Of a stretch of DNA of 64,000 bases, positions 9,131 to 16,060 are shown in pieces. The notes beneath the pieces are model-generated. The model was not told the DNA's origin, ran no database searches, and saw nothing but the letters and a program-made list of their open reading frames with translations. The translations under genes and the position numbers were made by a program. The stretch comes from Limimaricola sp. (GTDB lineage Bacteria; Pseudomonadota; Alphaproteobacteria; Rhodobacterales; Rhodobacteraceae). The number at the start of each line of letters is the position of its first letter. Position 1 is the first letter of the stretch. The stretch covers positions 62,001 to 126,000 of the forward strand of contig NZ_WGLM01000006.1 of assembly GCF_016125575.1 (NCBI RefSeq). The letters are read 5' to 3'.

Positions 9131-9754
9131 ATGAAGCTGACCAAAGCTCACCGCGAAGCGCTGCGCGATATCCTGACATGGCGCCGCGACGTGCGCCATT
9201 TCCGGCCAGATCCGGTTGCGCCCGACGTGCTGGAACGGCTCCGCGCGGCGATGGACCTTGCCCCCTCGGTCGGCAATTCGCGGCCATGGCGGGTGCGGCA
9301 GGTGGAAAGCCCCGCCCTGCGCGCGCAGGTCTGCGCCATCTTCGAGGCTGCCAATCACGCCGCCGCCGCGATCTATGACGACACCACCCGCGCCGCCTAT
9401 GACGCGCTGAAACTGGCGGGTCTGCGTGAGGCACCGGTGCATCTGGCGGTTTTCACCGACACCGCGCCGGAGGCCGGCCACGGCCTGGGCCGCCAGACGA
9501 TGCCCGAAACGCTGGCCTTTTCCACCGTCTCGGCCATCCACACGCTGTGGCTGGCCGCAAGGGCCGAGAATATCGGGCTCGGCTGGGTCTCGATCCTCGA
9601 TCCCGCCGCGATCTGCGCCGCGCTGGATGTGCCCGACGACTGGCAGCTGACCGGCTACCTCTGCCTGGGCCACCCGGCGGAAACCGACGACACGCCGCTG
9701 CTGCACCGCGTGGGCTGGCAGGAAAACGCCCCGACCGACTGGAAGGTTCTTTAA
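9131..9754 (+). CDS. bluB: 5,6-dimethylbenzimidazole synthase BluB
   Basis: This 207-aa flavoenzyme of the nitroreductase fold cleaves reduced FMN with O2 to give dimethylbenzimidazole, the lower ligand of B12. The BluB pattern is clear: WRRDVRHFRPDPV near residues 17-29, MDLAPSVGNSRPWR near 41-54, and ENIGLGWVSILDP near 146-158. Its presence with cobN and cobO shows that the organism makes cobalamin aerobically with its own lower ligand. The gene ends in a repeat element that faces the convergent downstream gene. Confidence 0.94.
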   Translation: MKLTKAHREALRDILTWRRDVRHFRPDPVAPDVLERLRAAMDLAPSVGNSRPWRVRQVESPALRAQVCAIFEAANHAAAAIYDDTTRAAYDALKLAGLREAPVHLAVFTDTAPEAGHGLGRQTMPETLAFSTVSAIHTLWLAARAENIGLGWVSILDPAAICAALDVPDDWQLTGYLCLGHPAETDDTPLLHRVGWQENAPTDWKVL

Positions 9755-9755
9755 C

Positions 9756-9810
9756 CTTCTTCTGGCGGCAAATACTCTCGGGGGGTCGCGGGGGGCAGAC
9801 AGCCCCCCGC
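9756..9810. repeat. Dispersed palindromic element, copy A; two-way terminator
   Basis: The element runs from the bluB stop: CTTCTTCTGGCGGCAAATAC, CTCTCGGGGGG, then a perfect stem GCGGGGGGC (9788-9796), loop AGACA, GCCCCCCGC (9802-9810). The first 30 bases and the last stem are identical to the reverse complement of copy B at 58364-58431. It lies between two convergent genes, so bidirectional transcription termination is likely. Confidence 0.8.
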
Positions 9811-9814
9811 GCAC

Positions 9815-11476
9815 TCAACCACCCTGCGCCGCCATCCCCGCCGCGCGCGCGCCGCTCAGCGTCTGGCCGGTCGAAAGGGCCTCGGGATCGACCTTCAGCT
9901 CGATCACTGCCACCGTGCCCGCCACCTGCGCGCGGGCGAAGGCACCGGGGAAGTCGCCGGTCCGCTCCACCACCTCGCCGTAGCCGCCATAGGCCCGCGC
10001 CAGCGCCGCGAAATCGGGATTGGCCAGCATCGTGCCGCTGACACGGCCGGGATAGTGGCGTTCCTGGTGCATGCGGATCGTGCCGTAGCGGCCGTTGTTG
10101 ACCACCACCACGATCGGTTTCGCGCCGTGCTGCACCGCCGTCGACATCTCGTTCAACGTCATCTGGAAACAGCCGTCCCCGGCCAGGCAGACCACCGTGC
10201 GGTCGGGGTATTCCAGCGCCGCCGAAACGGCCGCCGGAAAGCCATAACCCATCGAGCCAGAGGTCGGCGCCAGCTGCGTGCGATACTCCTTGTAGGTGAA
10301 ATAGCGGTGCAGCCAGGCCGCGTAGTTGCCCGCGCCATTGGTCAGGATCGCATCCTGCGGCAGGCTGTCGGACAGCCAGCGCACGACCTCTTCCAGCTTC
10401 ACCGCGCCGGGGCTTTCCAGCGGCGCGACCCAGGCCTCGTAATCGGCCCGCGCGGCGCAGGTCCACTCGCCCCGGTCCGCGCCTTTGGGCGGCAGCGCGG
10501 CGAGTGCCGCCACCATTTCCGGCGCGGTGGCGGTCACGCTCAGCGCCGGGGCATAGACGCGGCCCGGCTCGTCCGGGTCGGCATGGACGTGAAGGATGGT
10601 CTTGCCGGGCTGGGCGGGGTCTGGGTTCATGTAGCCCTGCGTTTCGATGTCGCCCAGGCGCGAGCCCAGCACCAGCAGGCAATCGGCCTCGGCCATCCGC
10701 CTGGCTAGCCGCGGGTTGACGCCGACGTTCAGGTCGCCCGCGTAATGGCCATGCCGGTTGTCGAGGTAGTCCTGCCGCCGGAACCCCGCCGCCACCGGCA
10801 GGCCCTGCGCTTCGGCGAACCGCGCCAGGTCCGCCGCCGCCTGCGCCGACCAGTGCGGCCCGCCCACCACCACCATCGGGCGCGCCGCCTGCGCCAGCCG
10901 GTCCATGATCGCCGCCGCGGCCGGGGCAAGGTCGCCCCGCAGCGCCGCGCCCGGCCCCGGATGATCGGCCACGTCGGCCGCGGCGCTCAGCATGTCCTCG
11001 GGCAGCGCCAGCACCACCGGCCCCGGCCGCCCCGACGTCGCCACGTGAAACGCCCGGCCGATGTATTCCGGCAACCGCTCCACCCGGTCGACCTCGGCCA
11101 CCCATTTCGCCAGCCCGCCAAAGACCGCGCGGTAATCCACCTCCTGGAACGCCTCGCGGTCGCGATGCGCGGTGTCGATCTGGCCCACGAACAGGATCAT
11201 CGGCGTCGAATCCTGCCGCGCGATGTGGATGCCGGCGCTGGCATTGGTGGCCCCCGGCCCGCGCGTGACGAAGGCCACGCCGGGCTGGCCTGTCATCTTG
11301 CCATAGGCTTCGGCCATCATGGCGGCCCCGCCCTCCTGCCGGCAGACAACATTGGCGATGGCGCTGTCGTAAAGCCCGTCAAGCGCGGCAAGGAAGCTTT
11401 CGCCGGGCACGGAAAACACCCGCCTGACCCCGAAGATCGCCAGTTGATCCGCCAGTATCTTGCCGCCGTGCCGCAT
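9815..11476 (-). CDS. Thiamine-pyrophosphate-dependent enzyme, acetolactate synthase-like
   Basis: A 553-aa protein with the three domains of the POX/IlvB family. The catalytic Glu48 is in CRQEGGAAMMA, the central FAD/regulatory-like domain spans about 190-330, and the TPP-binding motif GDGCFQ...NN begins near residue 433. The start at 11476 has a strong ribosome site (AAGGGGG) and aligns with the usual N-terminus. No small regulatory subunit is encoded beside it, and it stands alone between convergent and divergent neighbours. It could therefore be a catabolic decarboxylase, carboligase or sulfoacetaldehyde-type enzyme rather than biosynthetic IlvB. Substrate not assignable here. Confidence 0.85.
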   Translation of the reverse strand: MRHGGKILADQLAIFGVRRVFSVPGESFLAALDGLYDSAIANVVCRQEGGAAMMAEAYGKMTGQPGVAFVTRGPGATNASAGIHIARQDSTPMILFVGQIDTAHRDREAFQEVDYRAVFGGLAKWVAEVDRVERLPEYIGRAFHVATSGRPGPVVLALPEDMLSAAADVADHPGPGAALRGDLAPAAAAIMDRLAQAARPMVVVGGPHWSAQAAADLARFAEAQGLPVAAGFRRQDYLDNRHGHYAGDLNVGVNPRLARRMAEADCLLVLGSRLGDIETQGYMNPDPAQPGKTILHVHADPDEPGRVYAPALSVTATAPEMVAALAALPPKGADRGEWTCAARADYEAWVAPLESPGAVKLEEVVRWLSDSLPQDAILTNGAGNYAAWLHRYFTYKEYRTQLAPTSGSMGYGFPAAVSAALEYPDRTVVCLAGDGCFQMTLNEMSTAVQHGAKPIVVVVNNGRYGTIRMHQERHYPGRVSGTMLANPDFAALARAYGGYGEVVERTGDFPGAFARAQVAGTVAVIELKVDPEALSTGQTLSGARAAGMAAQGG

Positions 11477-11598
11477 CGCGTGTCCCCCTTGTCGGGCCGC
11501 ATCCTGCGGCAGCGCGCTGGCAGGCACAAGGCGCGCTATTGCGCCTCGCGCGCATGGCTCTACGGTGCGATCTGCCCGTCATTGCGAAAGACCTGCCC

Positions 11599-12135
11599 AT
11601 GCGCACGCTTCTCGGCCTGTCCGGCGCGCTGCGTCAGGGCTCGACCAACACCGCTCTCGTGCACGAGGCCGCCCGCCTTTTCGCGCCCTCGGCCTTTACG
11701 CTGGCCGACCTGCGCCTGCCGCTCTTCGACGAGGATATCGAGACGGGCGAAGGGATTCCTTCCGCCGTGCAGCGCCTGGCCGACCAGATCCGCGCCGCCG
11801 ACGCCGTCGTCATCTCCACCCCCGAATACAACAAGGCACTTTCGGGTGTGCTGAAGAACGCGCTCGACTGGGTCAGCCGCACCAAGGGCGGTCCCTGGCG
11901 GGACAAGCCGGTGGCGATCATGTCGGCCGCCGACGGGCGCGGCGGCGGCGACCGCGCGCAATTCTCGCTGCGCCTCTGCCTGGTGCCGTTCCGCGCCCGC
12001 GTGCTGCCCGGCCCCGAGGTGATGGTGGCCGACGCCCGCACCCAGTTCGACGCTGCGGGGCGGCTGACCAGCCCGCGCTACATCGCGCAACTGACCGAGC
12101 TGATGGACCAGCTGCGCGCGCTGGCTCAGCCCTGA
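11599..12135 (+). CDS. NADPH-dependent FMN reductase family protein
   Basis: This 178-aa flavodoxin-fold protein has the phosphate-binding loop GLSGALRQGSTNTAL at about residues 6-20 and the flavin-contact motif STPEYNKALSGVLKNALDW at about 73-91. Both are characteristic of chromate/quinone-reducing NAD(P)H:FMN reductases. The frame extends upstream to 11539, but 11599 gives the normal N-terminus MRTLLGLSG. The last ten bases overlap the convergent VOC gene. A general redox or quinone-protection role is likely. Confidence 0.86.
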   Translation: MRTLLGLSGALRQGSTNTALVHEAARLFAPSAFTLADLRLPLFDEDIETGEGIPSAVQRLADQIRAADAVVISTPEYNKALSGVLKNALDWVSRTKGGPWRDKPVAIMSAADGRGGGDRAQFSLRLCLVPFRARVLPGPEVMVADARTQFDAAGRLTSPRYIAQLTELMDQLRALAQP

Positions 12136-12518
12136 ACCGACACCTCCACCAGGTTGCCGTCCGGGTCGCGGATGTAAAGCGAGGTGATCGGTCCCGTCGC
12201 CCCCGTCCGTGCCACCGGCCCCGCCTCTACCGGCACCCCGCAGGCGGCGAAATGCGCCTGCCAGTCGGCCAGCGGCGCCCCGGTCAGGAAACACAGGTCA
12301 GCCGAACCCGGCACGGGGTGGCGCGCCTTGGGGTCGAACTCGCGTCCCGCCGCGTGCAGGTTGATCTTCTGCCGGCCAAAGCTCAGCGCTACCCGCAGGC
12401 TGCCATCGGCGGCGCGAAACGCCTGCCGGGTCATCCCCAGCACGCGCGCGTAAAAGGCCGCGGTGGCCTCGATATCGGCCACCGTCAGCACCAGGTGATC
12501 AAGCGATGTGACCTGCAT
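12126..12518 (-). CDS. VOC family (glyoxalase/bleomycin-resistance fold) protein
   Basis: This 130-aa protein has the paired beta-alpha-beta-beta-beta units of the vicinal oxygen chelate fold: SLDHLVLTVADIEATAAFYARVLGM at the N-terminus (quoted in part as DHLVLTV) and SLYIRDPDGNLVEVS at the C-terminus. His8 and the C-terminal Glu sit at metal-ligand positions. It resembles the biphenyl-dioxygenase-like/fosfomycin-type VOC branch called YwkD-like. The start at 12518 is preferred over an upstream frame extension. Substrate unknown. Its 3' end overlaps the convergent reductase gene by 10 bases. Confidence 0.83.
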   Translation of the reverse strand: MQVTSLDHLVLTVADIEATAAFYARVLGMTRQAFRAADGSLRVALSFGRQKINLHAAGREFDPKARHPVPGSADLCFLTGAPLADWQAHFAACGVPVEAGPVARTGATGPITSLYIRDPDGNLVEVSVQG

Positions 12519-12553
12519 CTTGCCCCCGTCGCGCCCTTCGCTAGGCTGCCAGC

Positions 12554-13345
12554 ATGACCGCATCCCCCGCCCCCGCGCAACAGCTGACCGACGTGATGGA
12601 CCCCGCCCGCGCCCGCGCCCTTCAGGCCACGCTAGGGCTGGCGCAGACCATCGGCCCGGGGGACCCGCTGCCGCCCTTCTTCCACCACATCCATTTCTGG
12701 GAGCCGGTTGCGCCCGACGGCCTGGGCCGCGACGGCCATCCTCGGGTGGGCGGCCTGATCCCCGACATGGGCCTGCCGCGGCGGATGTGGGCGGGGGGCG
12801 AGCTGGCCTTTCACCGGCCCCTTCTGGCCGGGGTGCCCGCGACGAAGACCACGAGGCTGGACAGCGCCACGCGGAAGGAGGGCCGCAGTGGCGCCTTTGC
12901 GCTGGTCCGCCTGCGGCACGAGATCGCGCAGAACGGCCAGGTTTGCCTGACCGAATGGCAGGACCTCGTCTATCGCCCCGATCCCGACCCGGCCCGCCCA
13001 GCGTCGCCCCCGCCGCAGGCCCCCGCGGACGAGGAGCGCGCGACGCCCTTCACCGCCGATGCAACCCTGCTCTTCCGCTACTCGGCGCTGACCTTCAACG
13101 GCCATCGCATCCACTACGACGCCGCCTATGCGCGCGAGGTCGAGGGGCATGGCGGCCTTGTCGTGCATGGCCCGCTGCTGGCGCAACTGCTGATGCTGGC
13201 CGCGCCCGCGCCGCTTACTCGCTTCAGCTACCGCGCCACCGCGCCGCTGATCGCGGGCGAAGCGGCGCAGGTCTGCGTCAAGGGCGCCGACCTCTGGCTG
13301 CGCGGCCCCGACAACCGGCTCTGCATGGCGGCCACGGCGGGCTAG
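12554..13345 (+). CDS. HTD2/mesaconyl-C4-CoA hydratase-like dehydratase
   Basis: A 263-aa double hot-dog protein. The N-terminal part resembles the MaoC-like N-terminal (FAS1 dehydratase) region. The C-terminal part has RYSALTFNGHRIHYDAAYA near residues 176-194, in which Asn, His and Tyr form the hydratase-2 signature, then GLVVHGPL near 203-210. Family members hydrate enoyl- or mesaconyl-CoA thioesters. It is transcribed alone towards the MnmC1-like gene. A distinct pathway cannot be assigned from its neighbours. Confidence 0.8.
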   Translation: MTASPAPAQQLTDVMDPARARALQATLGLAQTIGPGDPLPPFFHHIHFWEPVAPDGLGRDGHPRVGGLIPDMGLPRRMWAGGELAFHRPLLAGVPATKTTRLDSATRKEGRSGAFALVRLRHEIAQNGQVCLTEWQDLVYRPDPDPARPASPPPQAPADEERATPFTADATLLFRYSALTFNGHRIHYDAAYAREVEGHGGLVVHGPLLAQLLMLAAPAPLTRFSYRATAPLIAGEAAQVCVKGADLWLRGPDNRLCMAATAG

Positions 13346-13351
13346 GCTTCA

Positions 13352-13404
13352 TCTTGCCCCAAATACTCTCGCCGAAGGCATCGGGGTTTCATCCGAAACC
13401 CCGA
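13352..13404. repeat. Dispersed repeat copy F with perfect terminator hairpin
   Basis: TCTTGCCCCAAATACTC at 13352-13368 is shared with the cobN copy. It is followed by a perfect stem TCGGGGTTTC (13381-13390), loop ATCC, GAAACCCCGA (13395-13404). The stop codon of the minus-strand gene (13389-13391) lies within this hairpin. It separates convergent genes and probably terminates both. Confidence 0.7.
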
Positions 13405-14414
13405 CCCTGACCCGGCAGGCGAAAGTCCTCCGGGATCCGGTCACGCCCCTCCAGCAGCAGGTCGGCCATCACCTCGCCCACCAGCGGCGCCATGCCAAAA
13501 CCGATCTTGAACCCGCCATTGGCGATGAAGCTGCCATCGGCCAGTTGCCCCAGCAACGGCGCCCGGCTGGCGGCGCGTGGGCGCACACCGGCCCAGCGTG
13601 CCAGCACAGTCACGTCGCCCAGCGCAGGTAGCGCCGCGCGCACTTGGGTCAGCAAAACGTCCAGACGGTCATCCGTAGTCGTGGCGTCATCCCAGTCGCG
13701 CTCGCTGGTCGCGCCGACGGCGACGGTGCCATCTGAATGCGGCACGACATGCACACCGCCCACGAAAAGCTGCGGCGCGTCGCGCCGGTCCAAGGCCAGA
13801 ACGGCTGCCTGCCCCTTCACTCCGTTGCCCAGGCCCCGTTCGGCCAGTCCTGCCCAGCCGGTGGCCCAGACCACCGCGCCAGCATCGGCGCCCTCGGTCA
13901 ACACCTGCCCGCCCCGCGCCAGCACCGCCGCGGCCAGCGCCTTGGTCGCGCGGCGGGGATGCACACGCGCGCTCAGGCTGTCGCGCACCAGCCAGCCTGA
14001 GGGGCTGGGCGGCTCCCACCCATTGCCAGACGCAGGCACCACCTCCCACGTCGCATGGCCCTGCCACAGCGCGCTGGCCTCTTCTGCCCGCGCGCGGGCC
14101 AGCTGCACCGCGGCCTCGTCGGCCAGGGGCTGCACCCGGCCCAGCCGGGCATAGCCCGGGTCACCCCCGCCCACCTCAGCCACGTCGGCCCAGAACGCCT
14201 CGGCCATCAGCAGGCTTTCCAGTTGAAACGCCTTCTTCTCGTTCCATTGCTCGGGCACATGCGGGGCCAGCGCGCCCACCACGCCGCCGCTCGCGCCCGC
14301 CGCCACGCCGGCCGGGTCGATCACCTGCACGCGCGCGCCGCGCCGCGCGCAGGCCCAGGCGACGGCAAGGCCGAACACCCCCGCACCGCGCACCGTCACG
14401 TCCATCCTTGCCAT
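13389..14414 (-). CDS. FAD-dependent oxidoreductase, probable stand-alone MnmC1-type domain
   Basis: A 341-aa DAO-family flavoprotein. The dinucleotide-binding loop GAGVFGLAVAWACARRGARV is near residues 10-29 and the C-terminal FAD-closing region NGGFKIGFGMAPLVGEVMADLL is near 303-324 (part quoted). In E. coli the C-terminal half of MnmC (MnmC1) is a DAO-type oxidase that removes the carboxymethyl group from cmnm5s2U34 of tRNA. Here this gene lies head-to-head with mnmD, the other half of MnmC, so a split MnmC1 role is inferred. A general amino-acid oxidase is the alternative. The start at 14414 has GGAGG upstream. Confidence 0.78.
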   Translation of the reverse strand: MARMDVTVRGAGVFGLAVAWACARRGARVQVIDPAGVAAGASGGVVGALAPHVPEQWNEKKAFQLESLLMAEAFWADVAEVGGGDPGYARLGRVQPLADEAAVQLARARAEEASALWQGHATWEVVPASGNGWEPPSPSGWLVRDSLSARVHPRRATKALAAAVLARGGQVLTEGADAGAVVWATGWAGLAERGLGNGVKGQAAVLALDRRDAPQLFVGGVHVVPHSDGTVAVGATSERDWDDATTTDDRLDVLLTQVRAALPALGDVTVLARWAGVRPRAASRAPLLGQLADGSFIANGGFKIGFGMAPLVGEVMADLLLEGRDRIPEDFRLPGQGRGFG

Positions 14415-14462
14415 CGCCCGCCTCCGCGTCCTAATTGCGGGCGCACCCTAAGGCAGCCCCCG

Positions 14463-15137
14463 ATGAACGACCAGCACGCCCCGGTCGACTGGCGCGACGG
14501 CACCGTCCCCGTCTCGCGCCGCTTCGACGATATGTATTACTCGCTGGCCGGCGGGCTGGACGAGACGCGCCACGTCTTTCTCGCCGGAAACGACCTGCCA
14601 GCGCGCTTCGCACCCGCCTTTCACATCGCCGAGACGGGGTTCGGCACCGGGCTGAACTTCCTCGTCACCTGGGCCGCGTGGCGCGCGGCGGGCGCGCCCG
14701 CGCCGCTGCATTTCACCACGTTCGAGGCGTTCCCGATGGCCCCCGCCGACATGGCCCGCGCGCTGGCGGCCTTCCCTGCGCTGGTCGGGCCCGCTGATGC
14801 GCTTGTCGCGGCGCTTGCCGCCGGGACGGGGCCTTACGACTTCGGCGGCCTGACCCTGACCATCGTGCCGGGCGACGTGCGCGAAACGCTGCCCGGCTGG
14901 GCCGGCAGGGCCGATGCCTGGTATCTCGACGGCTTCTCGCCCGCCAAGAACCCCGAGATGTGGGGCGAAGGTCTGATGGCCGAGGTCGCCCGCCACACCG
15001 CGCCGGGCGGGACGGCGGCGACCTACACGGCGGCCGGCCACGTCCGTCGGGCGCTGGCCGCGGCGGGCTTTGACGTGGCCCGTGCGCCGGGCTATGGCCG
15101 CAAGCGTCACATGACCCGCGCAAGGTTGCCCGCCTGA
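14463..15137 (+). CDS. mnmD: tRNA (5-methylaminomethyl-2-thiouridine34) methyltransferase MnmD
   Basis: This 224-aa SAM-dependent methyltransferase is equivalent to the N-terminal half of MnmC. It methylates nm5s2U34 to mnm5s2U34 in tRNAs for Lys, Glu and Gln. Diagnostic segments are FDDMYYS near residues 21-27, the SAM motif ETGFGTGLNFL near 59-69, and the catalytic-pocket motif YLDGFSPAKNPEMW near 155-168. The start at 14463 gives the standard short N-terminus. Its stop overlaps the start of the next gene by one base (TGATG). Confidence 0.92.
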   Translation: MNDQHAPVDWRDGTVPVSRRFDDMYYSLAGGLDETRHVFLAGNDLPARFAPAFHIAETGFGTGLNFLVTWAAWRAAGAPAPLHFTTFEAFPMAPADMARALAAFPALVGPADALVAALAAGTGPYDFGGLTLTIVPGDVRETLPGWAGRADAWYLDGFSPAKNPEMWGEGLMAEVARHTAPGGTAATYTAAGHVRRALAAAGFDVARAPGYGRKRHMTRARLPA

Positions 15138-16015
15138 TGCAGACCAATACCCGCCTTGGCATCTGGCTGATGATCGCCACGACCTTCGTCTTCGCCATCC
15201 AGGACGGCATTTCGCGCCACCTTGCGGGCAGCTACAACGTGCTGATGGTGGTGATGATCCGCTACTGGTTCTTCGCGGCCTTCGTCATAGTCGTGGCGAT
15301 ACGCCAGAGCGGTTCCGTCCGCGCCGCAGCCGCTACCACGCAGCCGCTGCTCCAGACCTTCCGCGGCGTGCTGCTGGTGGGCGAGATCTGCGTACTTGTG
15401 GTGGCCTTCGTCAAGCTGGGGCTGGTCGAAAGCCACGCGATCTTCGCCTGTTACCCGCTGCTGGTCGCGGCGCTTTCGGGGCCGATCCTGGGCGAGGCGG
15501 TGGGCTGGCGGCGCTGGGCGGCGATCGGTGTCGGCTTCGTCGGCGTACTGGTCGTGCTGGAACCGGGGCTGGCGGTCTTCTCGCCCTGGGCGGCACTGCC
15601 GTTCCTCTCGGCCACGATGTTCGCGCTTTACGCGCTGTTGACCCGCTATGCCGCCCGGCGCGATTCGGCGGCGGTGTCGTTCTTCTGGACCGGGGTTGTG
15701 GGCGCGGTGGCGATCACCGGCCCGGGCCTTTGGGCCTGGCAGCCGATGACGGCGCCGGACTGGGCCTGGATGGCCGCGCTCTGCGTCACCGGGGCGACCG
15801 GGCATTACCTGCTGATCAAGTGCTACGAGGTGGCCGAGGCCAGCGCGGTGCAGCCCTTTGCCTACCTGCAACTCGTCTTTGCCTCTACCATCGGCCTGCT
15901 GGTCTTTGGCGAGACGCTGAAGCCGCATGTCGCGGCGGGGGCAGCCATCATCGTGGGCGCGGGCATCTTCACCCTTTGGAGGGCGAGGCGCGCGGCACTT
16001 CGAACAGCCGCGTAG
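15137..16015 (+). CDS. EamA/DMT family transporter
   Basis: A 292-aa protein with ten hydrophobic segments arranged as two EamA repeats of five, the first ending in VGVLVVLEPGLAVFS and the second in GETLKPHVAAGAAIIVGAGI. Such proteins of the drug/metabolite transporter superfamily usually export amino acids or other small metabolites. The start codon shares a base with the mnmD stop, so it is co-transcribed with mnmD. The substrate is unknown. Confidence 0.88.
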   Translation: MQTNTRLGIWLMIATTFVFAIQDGISRHLAGSYNVLMVVMIRYWFFAAFVIVVAIRQSGSVRAAAATTQPLLQTFRGVLLVGEICVLVVAFVKLGLVESHAIFACYPLLVAALSGPILGEAVGWRRWAAIGVGFVGVLVVLEPGLAVFSPWAALPFLSATMFALYALLTRYAARRDSAAVSFFWTGVVGAVAITGPGLWAWQPMTAPDWAWMAALCVTGATGHYLLIKCYEVAEASAVQPFAYLQLVFASTIGLLVFGETLKPHVAAGAAIIVGAGIFTLWRARRAALRTAA

Positions 16016-16060
16016 CGCCGCAATCCCAAAGGGCAGATCGTCCAACTTGGCATCGGCCCA

